Below, one piece after another: positions 46,441-58,427 of a stretch of DNA of 64,000 bases. Numbering within the stretch: the first letter of the stretch is position 1; the number at the start of each line of letters is the position of its first letter. The stretch covers positions 23,438,501 to 23,502,500 of the forward strand of contig OX419761.1 in the NCBI GenBank assembly GCA_948567375.1, written 5' to 3'. The position numbers and the translations under genes are program-made. The notes under the pieces were generated by a model, which saw nothing but the letters and a program-made list of their open reading frames with translations, made no database searches and was not told the DNA's origin. This DNA is from Lunularia cruciata. Lineage: Eukaryota; Streptophyta; Marchantiopsida; Lunulariales; Lunulariaceae.

Positions 46441-47570
46441 ATATTGCCAAGCAATGAGTGTGGTATCCAAAGGTGACACCGGAATAGACTCTGGAGGTTC
46501 ATCCTCACATTGATCTCCTAGTGGTACAAAGGCTCCAATCCAAGCCTTGCACCAAGTGGTTTGCATATTGCTGCAATGCCTCCTTTGAACTCCATAATGG
46601 AACATCCAAGGTGGATGGATGTAATACTCCGAGGACAAGAGAAGAGAGAAAACACAGATTATACACTCAACATTTAGTGCCCCAAAGGAGCACCTTCTCT
46701 TTATTATATAGCAAAGAAGATCTCCTCCAAGGAAGCTCCACCATAGGATAAGGCACACAGATAGGTGACATGTCATCAAGCTCCACCCTTGGATTGCTTA
46801 CTTGGATGGGTGACATGTTTATCTAGGTCCTATCTGGTTGGTCAAACAAGCTTTGACTAGAGGGAATCTTTTAGGGAATCTTCTTGTAGGAGTCTCAGAA
46901 TCAAGTGAGTAAGGTACTGTTTTAAAGTTCTTGACAAGAAAAACCAGGGGGAGGGAAGGCCAGCCTATCTTGCATTGGGGGGCAAAATTTATTTTCAAGG
47001 CCTAATTCATCCGCTTAGGCCTCCAAAATTGCCTTCAAAGATTTCAGGCATATTTTGGTTCCTACTCTATTAGTAGAAGTACTCTTTTGGTGATACTTCT
47101 ATCTAATCTATTTTGACCATCATGTATAACATCATTCTAGATGTTACCAAACCAAATTTCACATCTAGATCATATGGCTAGCTCTTGGTATTACAATGGA
47201 ACAGTCCCACTTGTACTCCAAATCTGAGTGACCTCCTTTGCTACTGAAGTATCCTTTGTATGGGTGTCTCCCTCCAATATGTCACCAAGCCAAGTAACAA
47301 AACCACTAAAAGCTAAAACTAAGGCCATGGTCCTTGATTTTAGTGAGCCAAGATTGCCACTATGAAAGCATATTGGTAGGCAACATACTCGTTCCTCACC
47401 TAAATACCAACCTGGTCTCTTAGTGGTTGTCTCCTTCCAATGGTCAATATTGAAACCCATGAGGTATAATACTGCTCTACCCACTAGCACATCATATGAC
47501 TCTACTATTGTTGCAATAGCTTGAGCTCTCACCACCAAGCTATCAATCAAATGACCAAGCTGAATTTGGA
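46441..47570 (-). pseudogene. Protease C-terminal part and linker, family C copy 2
   Basis: Minus strand, split by a solo LTR at 46620-47195. VESYDVLVGRAVLYLMGF followed by IDHWKETTTKRPGWYLG (47510-47410) is the post-protease block, and an acidic linker leads to the methyltransferase. It is open for 156 codons from 47661 down to 47191 with few changes, the best-preserved part of this copy. Confidence 0.75.
46620..47195 (-). repeat. Family B solo LTR, TSD atgga
   Basis: TGTAATACTCC...TTGGTATTACA, 576 bp, flanked by atgga at 46615-46619 and 47196-47200. The interrupted sequence is collinear with 2245-2270 of family C copy 1. A minus-strand TATA box (TATATAATA) lies at 46710-46702. Confidence 0.93.
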
Positions 47571-48060
47571 CAATGAACTCTCCACATGTGATGTATTGGG
47601 TAGAACCACTCCTAGAGATGTCTAGATTTGAAATGGACACCTCTCCACATTGGTCTTCCATATCTCTAGATTGACATATGTAGCCTTTCCTAATATAAAA
47701 GGCTATGCACCAAAGTCTAATAAGACCCTTTGTGGTGTATAGACCTTCCTGAAAGGTCCCACCAAATGGAAAATCCTACTTTGGTTATCCATTATGACAA
47801 CTCTAGGTGTGAAGCACGCTTGGTCAAAGGCGGGTTTGGCAGGTAACTCCCCTAATCTAGCTACTACTACCTACCATAACTTATTGGTTATTGAGTGGAT
47901 CCTATGCTCCTCACCCAAGTCAACCCCACTATCAACCACCTCTGCTCTAGAAGTAGGAACCATATCATCCCTACTCTCATAAAGTATGGCAGCCAACCAA
48001 AATATTGGAGTTTAGGATTTAGGGTCAACTCCCAATGTAAACATATCACTGGTTGAGAAT
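47571..48060 (-). pseudogene. Aspartic protease N-terminal part, family C copy 2
   Basis: Minus strand. VYTPQRVLLDFGA followed by a stop (47704-47745) is the active-site loop; the catalytic Asp is kept but Ser has become Phe. Upstream, VDSGVDLGEEHRI (about 47905-47940) and related blocks match copy 1 (6700-6800). Confidence 0.7.
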
Positions 48061-49494
48061 TAAGGGAAATAGATAATCAATTGAGCCATCCCCAACATTG
48101 AGCTAGATGTAATCATCATAGTAGTAGGTGGTTGACTAGCAAGTAGTCTATCATGCATGCCATCACCACCTACCACACCTGTACTAAGATATCTAGGACC
48201 CATGGATGTCATTTGTAGTGCCTTAGAGTTTGAAAAATTGGGGAAGTTTGACCTACCTACCAACCTCTCCTCTTTATGAGTCCAACTCCACTGATGCTCC
48301 TCTATGATTTGGAACACATAATGTAGTCCAAGGCACTATGGCAGATGCATCTACTTTTGTTTCTCAGCACATGAAGTCCAAGACATCTCTATCACCAACA
48401 TAAGAGGTGGAAGCCTCAACACCCAAATATGATCTCCTTTGAGTGATGGCAATGCTAGCCACTCTCTACTCCAATTGCTCAATCCAAGTAGCCATAGCTA
48501 TATTAGAAGTAAGGGCAGGTATTGCACTCCTACCAAGTGTAGATCCTCTACTACCACCTCTACTACCTCTTCTTCCATGACTTGGAGCTCCTCTACTACC
48601 TACCTTAGCAACCCTACTATTTCCTAACTCGAAGTGAAGATCAAAGCATTGGTCACTAGTGCACCAAATCTATGGCAATGGTCACACTCTCTCTATGCTG
48701 GCTATGATGCACCAAAGGTGTCATGTCTTCTGCCCTAACTGCAGTCTCTCTTGTGGTGAGGTCCACCACAAGTCCAACATGCAACACCACCACTCATTGG
48801 TTGCTATTGACTTGAAAATGAAGGTAAGGGTCTAGCTCCACTACACCCTCCACTCACTCCATAAGATCTAGGCTGTCCACTCTACCCTTGGAAGCCAACA
48901 TGGCATGGTGAACTCTGTTGTACTCTAGAGGAAGTAATAGTTGTGGATGAGATCTCCGTAACAAATCCAAACGTCACTACTCTCTCCTCTACCATATTGA
49001 GCTCAATGTGCTTAGCCAAACCAAAGCCCACTACCAAGGTAGGTGAAGTAGCCTATAACAATGTAGCATCATGTACTCTATGTTGCAACTCCTCAAGTAA
49101 AACTGATCAGCCATCCCTTGTGAGTGTATGCCTTGCATAGGCTCTCTCCAACCTTCTGTTGGAACTCTTGCAAGCTCCTCAACTTGTCAGTTTGCACTCC
49201 TTGGTAGTTTTGCCTCAAACATTGGAAGAACTCCAACATAGAGTTAAACCCCAATACATACCACCTCATGTAGTGGTACATCCACTTGCAGTAGCACCAT
49301 GTCCAATAGATCCACCAATGCTACTAGAGTTAGAAATCATGGGTACTATTGAGCTACCCCTAGAAACCAAGCCTTAAGTGATGGAGATGAAGTTTGGAGA
49401 CCCAATATTGTTTCCATAGCTCAATCTCCTCCAAGTGAGCTCTCTTGAACTCATGATAGCTGTCTATTGGTGGACTCTCTAAGTGCTAAAATAA
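48061..49494 (-). pseudogene. Gag with CCHC knuckle, family C copy 2
   Basis: Minus strand. NYQGVQTDKLRSLQEFQQKV, then GESLCKAYT (49220-49140) is the capsid region. The plant-type zinc knuckle CWTCGGPHHKRDC (CX2CX3HX4C) is intact at 48741-48779. Low-complexity Gly/Arg/Ser sequence follows (48600-48500). The gene is cut at 49494 by the insertion of family B copy 2. Confidence 0.8.
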
Positions 49495-49499
49495 CCCAT

Positions 49500-50236
49500 T
49501 GTAATGTTCAAAGGATAGTAGAAAAACACAAAAGAGAAAGCACAAGTTCACACTCAAACTCAAAAGGAGCACCTTGGCTTTATTATATCCCAACAAAGAG
49601 ACACTTAATGGAACCATAAACCTTGGATTAGATATATAGATTGATGACATGTCATTTATCTCCACCCACAGATTTAGTGCATGCATGGGTGACATATCGG
49701 ATCTGGTCCTATCTGGTTGGTCAAACCAATGTTGACTAAAAGGAGTCTTTAGGGAATCTTCTTGTAGGAATCTTAGAATTGCATGGGTAAGGTACCATTG
49801 GAAAGCTCTTTATAAGAAAAAAAGGAGGGATGAAGGCCACATTTTTCCTCCTTGGGGAGGGGGAGGGGGAAGTTGCACATTTTTTAGGCCTAATTCATTT
49901 GTTTAAGCCCTCAAATTACCTCAAGATTTCAAGCATATTTTGGTTTTTGATCTATTAGTAGAAGTGCACTTTTGGTGATACCTCTTTCTGATCTATTTAG
50001 TCCATCATGTGTACCATCTTTCTAGATGTTTCCAAACCAAATTTTTCCTCTAGGTCATATGTCTAGCTATTGGTTCTAAGGTTTTCAAGTATGTTTTGAA
50101 TTTTTTACTATTAGTAGAAGTACTCTTTTGCTGATATCTCTATCTGATCTATTTAGTCCATCATGTATAACATCCTTCCAGATATTACCAAACCAAATTT
50201 CATCTTTAGATCATATGTCTAGCTATTGGTATTGCA
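49500..50236 (-). repeat. Family B 3' LTR, copy 2 (with U3 duplication)
   Basis: TGTAATGTTC...CTATTGGTATTGCA, 737 bp. A segment of about 157 bp at the U3 end is present twice in tandem (about 49923-50078 and 50079-50236), as in the LTR at 42222. It is flanked on the right by the polypurine tract and on the left by family C gag; left flank cccat. Confidence 0.85.
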
Positions 50237-52040
50237 AACCTCCCTCGTTTTAAGACACAAGGTCCTCATTGCGAAGCTATTGCTCAAAAGATTGCACCAA
50301 CATCGGTGGATGTGTCAAGTTTGCAGTTGGCTCCCAGGTCACCTCATATAGTGGGTAACCTTTCCATTGTACAAGATAGTCCACTCATGGATGGCGAGTA
50401 CCATGGATGCATTTTTGGAGAATACATTGCATGTCATATTCCTCCATGCCGACAATGAGTGTCGAAAAAGGTCAAATATCTTGTATGGAATGATAGTGGC
50501 CCGATCAAGGAGCATATCTGCATAATAAGGAAACATGGAACATTGGATGGATCTTCTTATGTTATGGTAGCTTGAGGTGATAGGCCACAATGCCAACATG
50601 ATGAAGAATAGAAAAAGGCCCAATATAACATGGTCTGAGCTTACGAGGGCCAACTATGTTGACAGCCACACCTGAACCCCAACATTGAACTCCATGTGCC
50701 TACGGTGTGCATTTGCATACTGTTTCTATCAATTTTGGGCAATTTGCAACTTGTGCTTGGTACTCTCCACCCCTTGTTGGATTCTAGAAACAAAGTTGTT
50801 GACTATGTCAACCTTGGTAGCCACCGGATAGAGCTTCATCAAGCTCAAAGTACTAAGGTGATGCTTGCAATACATGAGGAATGTAAAAGACCAAGTTTGA
50901 GGAGAGAAATAGGAGAATGGAAACTCACATTGGGACACTTGAATGAAGGAAAACTCCGAATGCCTAGCATGAGCTTTGGCTTTGGTATCTATAGGTAGCA
51001 TACAAGGTCTTTGAGAAGTTTCTCAAGAAGCTTCCTCAAGCCGCTTTCTTAGAGTGCAAGCCAAGTTAACTAGGAAGCTTCTCAAGAAGCTTCCTTCTAG
51101 AAACCGCCTACTTGGCATGCAAGCTAAGCTAGTTGGAAGCTTCTAGAAGCTACTTACTTGAGGTGCAAGCTAAGCTAGCTGGGAAGCTTCCCAAGAAGCG
51201 TCCTAGGTACTTCCAGAATATTCTAGGGTAATTTGTCTTATGTGCTACTTTGTAAGCCCAACTAACATCATCGCCAAACTCCATATTGTTACAAGGAAGA
51301 ATGGAGTGACTTGGATGGGATGCATTCACTAAACTATTCTAAGAAAATTCCACCAATGGAAGTAACATGCCCTACCTCTCATGCTCATCTAAGATGAAGC
51401 CTTGTAGCATGTCTTCAATAGTGCAATTAGCTTGCTCTATTTGTCCATCAATCTCTGGGTGGTAAGCCATGGACATGGCCAACTTGGTTTTGAAGAAACC
51501 AAAGAGTGTTTGCCAAAACAAACTAGTGAATTGAGTGCCTCTTTTGGTGATGAGCACTCAAGATAGGCCATGGTGAGAGAAGACTGCATCTGAATATAAT
51601 TGAGCTAGTAATGGAGCAGTCATATCCTTAGTGGTAGGGCATACATGAATCTTTTTGCTAAGTTAGTCAACAAAGACTACGATGAGGTGAGCTTGGGCAA
51701 TTCATAGATTAGATCCATACTCACTTGTTCCCAACATTGTGTAGGAGTAGGGAGGGGTTGAATTGCCCTACATGAGCTTGATTAGAAGCTTTGTTCTATT
51801 AAGAAAGTAAGCAGCTCTGAACTTAGTCCATCACATTGTTGCTCATCTTGGCCCAATAGTAATGACGTTGGATTGCATCCAAGATCTTGTCCACTCTTAC
51901 ATGACCTGCAATGGCAAAATCATGACATTTTCTAGGATGGTGGTGCATAATGCTTTCACATCTTTGACACCATAATCTACCATCATGAAAGGTGAGTCTT
52001 TGGGTACTAATGACACCTTTGGATAATTGAGCTCTGATTA
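50237..52040 (-). pseudogene. Integrase and chromodomain, family B copy 2
   Basis: Minus strand, split by a family A solo LTR. Starting at the polypurine tract (50237-50252), a broken chromodomain with DYLVQW-type wording lies about 50340-50470. Core pieces TKRGTQFTSLFWQTLFGFFK and LAMSMAYHPEIDGQIEQAN (51557-51400) show the catalytic domain with the second Asp replaced (TKRGT). It is more decayed than copy 1 in the chromodomain. Confidence 0.78.
50882..51293 (-). repeat. Family A solo LTR, TSD aggaa
   Basis: TGTAAAAGACC...CATATTGTTACA, 412 bp, flanked by aggaa at 50877-50881 and 51294-51298. It keeps both heat-shock-type elements: GAA-GC-TTC-TA-GAA (51136-51148) and TTC-CA-GAA-TA-TTC (51211-51223). 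Confidence 0.93.
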
Positions 52041-52700
52041 TTTTGTGGATCAGTTTTTGTAGTAGCTAATATCTTTGGCTAAAATTTGGGGTTCATCTTG
52101 ACCTCTACCACCAAATTCTTTACCATTGGTATTTGGGTGAATGCATCTATAATTTTTCCTTGCCTTCCATGTAGGTGATTGTCATGTTGAATCATTGTTG
52201 CCACTCTGCTCACCAAATCTGGCAATGAGATAGATCTTTTTGTGTCTTGAGGTAGACTAGAGGTTTGCGGTCTATCTCTACTACAAATGCCTTCTCGCCA
52301 AGATTGTGCTTCCAATGCTTGGTTGCAAGGACAATGGCTAGCTCTTCTTGTTTTTTGGTGTGATAGTTGTATTTTTCCAATAACAATTTTCAAGTGAAAT
52401 ATGCAATTGGAAGCCATCCATCATGCCGCTTTTGTTGTAGGATTGCTCTTATTGCTACACTTGATGCATCTGTAGCCAACTTGATTGGAGGTTAGGTCAT
52501 ACCATTTCAAGATTGTTGCATGTAGCAAGGTATCTTTCAATTCTTGAAACGCCAACTCTTGTGTGGTTCTCCATGCCCACTTCTTCCCCTTGCCAAGTAG
52601 TGCCATTAAAGGCTATGCAACCTTGGAGAAGTCCTTGAAAAATTATTGATAAAACCCTATCAACCCCAAGAAGCTCTTGAGTTGAGTCTGATCTTCTAGA
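52041..52700 (-). pseudogene. RNase H, family B copy 2
   Basis: Minus strand. KWAWRTTQELAFQELKDTLL (about 52530-52590) is the RNase H start. The remaining part continues in other frames to about 52080. RT is missing: homology to copy 1 stops near 52700. Confidence 0.75.
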
Positions 52701-53905
52701 GAGATTTATTTTTAAATGGAGATTTATTTTTTGTAGAAATATACTACATGCCTATAGGTCCAAAGGAAATAAGGCTAAAGGCCAAGAATGACTTAACAAT
52801 TTCCTCACATGGGCCCCGGGCAAAAAAAAACACATTTTTTGCATAACACAAAATAAGAAGATACCTTTCATTGGATACCTTATTAGTCATGATTCAAAAT
52901 GTACCTACAATTTGATACGACAAGGACAAAGGTACAGACTATGTAGATTTGGTGGTCTCCTACTATAGCCCTTACCACCCTTATTGTAAGAATCATGGCC
53001 TTTTCATAAGCATGTTGGGCAACCTTACCTCCCAACTGTCCTTTATAAGGCTCAATATTGCACGTCATCTTCATCTATAATAACAATGTGGCTTTATTGT
53101 TGATCGGGTTTGGTACCATTGGCATGAATGACTCTCAAAGTACTTTAGCCATTGTTACTAGGTTTGGGGATGATTCCACTTCTTGCATTGCATGATCATT
53201 CCTGAAGGTGCGTACTTGACTTTACAATGCCTCCATTGTCATCTTGATCTCCCAAAACCTGTTCAACATCCTCTTCATTCCTTCATCAGATCTTGCAACT
53301 ACAGCTCTTTTATTTGTACATATGGCAAATGCTCAATCATTACTTCCTACTTCAATAGAGGGTTAATATGATCAATTATGAGAAGTATGGATGCTTGGAC
53401 TACCATTGGATTCTCAAAGTCTATCACTCATTGATAATATTTCTCCCCTAAATTGCAGACTATAAAATCCCTAAAAATCACTTATGGTCTAACAACATAA
53501 CAGACTTCTACTTGAGTATTGAAAGAGACAGGATTTGGTATATTCAGATCCAATGCATCATCACAAATTGAAAATTGCTAAATCCCACTCTTTATCATAT
53601 ATTACTATAGGAAGAATCAGTAGGTTTGGCAAATTCATTACTACGTTCATGATCTCTACTCCAAAATGGTAAACAAGATATACTCTTGATTTTTCATGCT
53701 AGATGTACATAATCTTGATGTGGAACAAATTCAAGAACAAAAGGCAAGGTGTAGGAAATTGTCCTCCAAGAGCATCCATCTCATTCTCTCTCTAAGAAAA
53801 CCCTGAACTATTGATTGCACTATGTTTTCTCCCCTTGATTTACTCCGTCTTAGTAGCTTGTGTTCCTCCAAGAGAAGTGATGTACTCACTTGGACTATAA
53901 CACCT
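52701..53905 (-). other. Unrecognised internal region of family B copy 2
   Basis: Lies between RNase H and the primer-binding site, where RT, protease and gag should be, but no RT or protease block is visible. Probably a large deletion has brought gag/leader sequence next to RNase H. A minus-strand frame at 53074-52883 (PYKGQLGGKVAQHAYEKAM) might be gag. Confidence 0.4.
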
Positions 53906-53917
53906 GCTATGATACCA
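53906..53917 (-). promoter_or_regulatory. Primer-binding site, family B copy 2
   Basis: Minus-strand TGGTATCATAGC, one mismatch from the initiator-Met tRNA complement, directly beside the LTR relic that begins at 53918. Confidence 0.72.
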
Positions 53918-53979
53918 TTTTCATCTTCTAAGGACAAGAGAAACCCCAAGAGAAGAAACAAAAGAGAAACACAGGGCTA
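53918..53979 (-). repeat. Truncated 5' LTR of family B copy 2
   Basis: CTAAGGACAAGAGAAACCCCAAGAG and following bases match the R/U5 end of family B LTRs (46620, 56283), then homology stops. The rest of the LTR and the right TSD are lost. Confidence 0.7.
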
Positions 53980-54529
53980 ACCATGCAAAGTCTAAGGTGA
54001 GGTCTTTAGGTTTTAGGGTTTAGGGTTATGCTAATATAAAATTCCATATAAGGTTGCATTCTAATATTTTATTATCTTAAAATATTCCACATTAATTCAA
54101 ATTTTAACTATGATATGGTTGAAATAGTAAAATTTGGAAATTTTCCCTTTAATTGAGCTATATTAACCTAGTTAGAGACACATATAACTTAGCTATTACT
54201 TAACTTAGCTAGTTGTAACTAAGTCAATAATACCAAATTCTTTCTAATGACTAATGTGCATCCTAAGGTATTTCAAAATTTTAGGTTTAAAGATTGAATT
54301 TTAGAGCTTCATGTATTCATATTGTAGAGAAATTTCCTTACTATTCAAAAACTCAACTTTACTCATACCTAAGGCTAGTCCCTTCATAAATTATGGCTTC
54401 AATCAGTTAGAAAACTATGCTATTGAAACAATATAATTATCAAATTCATGAAAAAATTTATTTATGATATCTAAACTCCAAATGAATGAAGAATGTTAAG
54501 TTTATTATGACCAAATTGAACTAATTGAC
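53980..54529. other. AT-rich region
   Basis: No coding signal. Near 54009-54027 there is TTTTAGGGTTTAGGGTTA, about two telomere-type heptamers. Confidence 0.45.
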
Positions 54530-55849
54530 TAATTTTTAACTACTCAATAATGACTAAATTGCAATATATTTGTAAGAAACAAGTTGATCACACACGAATA
54601 TGATTTAGAAATAGTTAGATACAAAGGGAAAAAGTATCACAACATTACTCTTTACTTTTGCTTGTTTAACATTTTGGGCAAAAGTCAATCCCAAAGGAGG
54701 GTAATGTCACCAAGAACGCACAATACAAAGATATAAAGTAAAAAATCACAATCATACAAAGACTTAATTCCAATTAAACCCTAAAAAATAAATTTTAATA
54801 AAATATGAAGGTGCTAATTCCATAGACAGAATGCACCAAATTATTTCTTTTAGCCTTTCTCAAAGATATGCACTCTTGTAAAGAATCTTTACTTATGTGA
54901 TTTGTCTTTGTTTTGCTTCTATTAACTACTATCAACACTATAATAGATTAAGTTTCCATCACAATATTAGTTCTAAAAACTAGCACTAACATAAATGATC
55001 AGACAAGTATGACCTTCAACAACTCTTATTACAAAGATTCCTCAACATCATAACATAAAATTTAGTCATTGCACTTAAGAATTAAGCAAAAGAATAAAAA
55101 TATTTCCCTCTTCATTGTTTTACTTTATTCAATGTATGCTTCAACTAAACAGAAAGCACCTTGTACTCAATGGCACATAAGAGATACACACGCTAAAAAT
55201 TGTCTACCTTTTCACTTCTTGATGGGTAAAAATAGCCACCTTCTCAACTTCCATTCAAAAGTTGTAACTGTTCTAACCCCTAGACTTCTAATGCTACTAG
55301 TCTGAATCTTCTTGCTAAGTTCCACTAAGTTCTTCTACATTTTAACCCCTAAATCTACAATTTCTCTCTAACTAGCTTTGGGTAGTTGCTTCTTCCCCCA
55401 AATATCCTTACTATAAAGATTCCTCAAGTAGAACTTGATTGATTAAATGCTCTAATATTTCTCTTAGTGCTATATTTAAACATAACATGTTCTCTTTTCA
55501 TATGGTCACAATGATGAACCAAAGCTTAACTATTAATTTATATGTATCTTTATCTTTAAAGGTCTTCTGCTATAGGCTTTGTTTGTAACTTAAGCTCATG
55601 TTATTTGGCTTGCATCATGAAACCATCAATTGTGGTTACAACAAGATCCATCAGCAGATCCTTAATTTCCCAAAAATAATCTCCCTTCTAACTTTTTTTG
55701 AGTCCATTTCCTTCTTCTCTTCTTGTTCTTTGCTTTTGTACCTCTTCACCATTTCCTTCATTTGTACTTTGAATTTGTGCTATGTTGTTTATCATGTTCT
55801 TTTTGCTCTACAATTGCACTTGCACTACCTCATGTGAAAATTTGTTTCA

Positions 55850-58150
55850 TCTTGGTACATAAGGAATACCAAGTCCATTATTATACATTTCTCCTATTCT
55901 TGCACCACATTGGTATTCAACTTGGTAATTTATTTCATGTGAGGATGAATGTCCTTGTCGTGCAAGTTTTGCTTTAGTGCACTTGTAAGCCAAAGAGTTT
56001 TTAACATGCACTATAGACTTTGTAGCTACTATGTTGCAAAAATACCTCAACTCTTTCTTAGCTCATGGGTCTTGTGAGTCAATTTTTTTGTCTAATTGAC
56101 ATTCTTCTTGTTATAAGTTTTGAATTTCTAAGCATCTCTCTTCACAATATCCAACTTTGCATTGATTGCATGTTAGTTGGCTTGCATCTTCTTTGCAAGC
56201 TCAATATAATCCTTCAAATCTGGCTATGTCTTGCAGTATGTAGGTAAAAGCAAATATAGTGTATCCTTCAGAAGTAGATATATGTAATGTTTAGAGGACA
56301 AGAGAAACCCCAAGAGAAACACAATCTTTAAAACCTCAATACTTTGATGCTCCAAAGGAGCACTTTGACTTTAATTTATAGTAGATAAGATCTCTTCCAA
56401 GGGAGCTTCACCCTTAGATTGGATCCATGGATTGGTGATATGTCAGCCTAGGTCCCATCTGGTTGGTCAAACAGGTTTTACTATAGGGAATATTTTAAGA
56501 ATATTCATATAGAAAGCTCAGAATAGTATGTAAGTGGTACAATTAGAAAGATCTTGATGAGACCAAGTGAGAGCAAGAGAAGGCAATCCTTCTTCCCTCT
56601 GTGAAAGACTCTTCTTTTTTAGCCTAATTCACCTATTTAGGCCTTCAAAATTTTGGTGTGTTTTAGCCTTTGCCCTATTAGTGGCAGCCCTCTCTTGGTG
56701 ACACATCTATTTGATCTACTTAGACCATTGTGTATAACATCTTTAAAGATATGACTAAGCTAATTTTCACCTCTAGATAATTTGTCTAGCTTATGGTATT
56801 ATAATAAAGGTGTACTTTAGAAATGAAGCTCCATCCAATAGGTCTACATCTTGCACTTCACTATGAACAACTCCTCCTGCCTTTTTTTATCTTCAAGGCA
56901 AAAAATATCCACTCATTTGGCTTGCTCTACTCATCTTTCACTCTTCCAAGAACACATTCTCAAACAAGTGGTAGTCATCTTCACCTTCTTGTGCGTGTGG
57001 TAGCACTAATTATACTTCCTCATGATTATCCTCTTCTTTGGATTTAGGCTCCATGTCTAAATCCTTGAAGGTCAACTCATTTTTCTCCAAGTTGTCTTTG
57101 TCTTAATCCTAAGCTTCTTCTTCTTTAGATAAAATATTATTTTATCTAAAGAATCCCTCTACCACCTCCATTTCTTTGGTTCTCTTTTGCTACTTACTTG
57201 CACTTCTTGGTGGTTAGGCTTGCAAAGCAAAGACTACTCTCTTCTTGGTGACTTTCTTCTTCACTACTTCCACAAGCTTACCTAGTCATGCAAACTGCTT
57301 ATTTGCTTCCTCATGACACCCCTCTACTTTGGATTTGGACTCTATTTCCAATTCCTTCAAGGGTCAATTCATCTTCCTCCAAACAATCTTAGTCTTTATC
57401 CTCTACTTCTTTGGTTCTCTTTTGCTACTTACTTGCTCTTGTCAATGGCTTAGATGACAGTGCAAAGAAAAATTTCTTCTATTGAACTATTGCTTCTTCA
57501 TTACTTCCATAAATTTACCCATTCTTGCAAACTCTTCATCTAGTTCCCAATAGTTCTTATCATTGATTTTCCTTTGGGTTTCAATGTGAAGTAGGCTTTC
57601 AAGAGAAAATTGGCTTGGAAAAATTGTCTCTAATCTTTATTCAGCAGGTTTAATCCCATATAGAAGTTGATGGCAAAGGAGGCAATGAAATGAGGCCCCA
57701 CATCTTGCTCCAAGTCTTTGACCATCCATTGAGTCTACTTATAGAACATTCTTACTTGAATTTGTTGTGGTGCTTGGTATACATACTTGAAGAAGATGGC
57801 CTTATTGATCATTGACTTTACTGTTTGATTTAGTTTGAACAATTTCATGAGCAAAGAAACAATGACCTTTCATGCTAGGTCTTTGTACACCATGACTATC
57901 CAACCATTACTTGTCAAGCATTCTTTTTTGAACAAGTTTCCATTCTTCTTGGTCATCTCTTTGCCCTACATTGCCAAAAATTTGTATCAAACATCATGCA
58001 AGCTAAATCACTTGCATCTCCATTTAGGACCATTTGCTAGTGCTCTTTGGTCCACACACTCCAATTTCTCCAAAGATCACCACTCTCCTTTGGTTTCCCA
58101 ATTATCATTTTTGCAATACAATTAGGCAACACAAAGTCCCCATTCCACAA
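55850..58150 (-). pseudogene. Family P protein, copy 4 (heavily decayed)
   Basis: Minus strand. The globular domain is readable by comparison with copy 3 at 57540-58150: blocks encoding aspects of YKVS-type, KIVSLL-type and PSIFFKYVYQAPQQIQ-type text are scattered over frames (57760-57900), with a Lys/Asp/Glu-rich linker at 57030-57500. No long frame remains, and the C-terminal coiled coil is not recognisable with confidence. Confidence 0.45.
56283..56803 (-). repeat. Family B solo LTR inside P copy 4
   Basis: TGTAATGTTTAGAGG...TTATGGTATTATA (final ACA now ATA), 521 bp, flanked by atata and ataaa, one mismatch, consistent with a decayed TSD. It is the single-U3 form. Confidence 0.82.
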
Positions 58151-58427
58151 AAGGAAAGATAAATGTAGCTTCTACAATAAGTCCCTATTCATAACCCTCT
58201 GACCACATCTTTGTGCAAGTAATCTTCATCCTCATCTTTAACTCTTTTGACTTTTCTTTTGAGTACTAACAATTTGCTCTTTTGGACTTTGGACAAAGAT
58301 AACCTTGGATAAAGCATTCAAAATAAAGAATTCTTCCCAAAGACATGGAAATCTCCCTCCTTAACTATACAAAATAAGGAAAAAGAAAGAATTTTAAAAT
58401 TTTCAAAAATCTTAAGATCACATAATT

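Larger units (their letters stand above)
54535..58422 (-). mobile_element. Family P unit, copy 4 (TSD taatt, nested solo LTR)
   Basis: The left end (TTTAACTACTCAATAATGAC...TGTAAG) aligns base for base over 42 nt with copy 3, with TG mutated to TT. The next block TTTGGGCAAAAGTCAATCCC then AAAGGAGGGTAATGTCACCA matches too. The right end is CTTAAGATCACA. Flanks duplicate taatt (54530-54534; 58423-58427). Minus the 521-bp LTR it is about 3.36 kb. It is the most decayed of the four. Confidence 0.68.

Noticed and set aside
54009-54027. Interstitial telomere array
   Set aside because: Only about two TTTAGGG units, expected by chance in AT-rich DNA.
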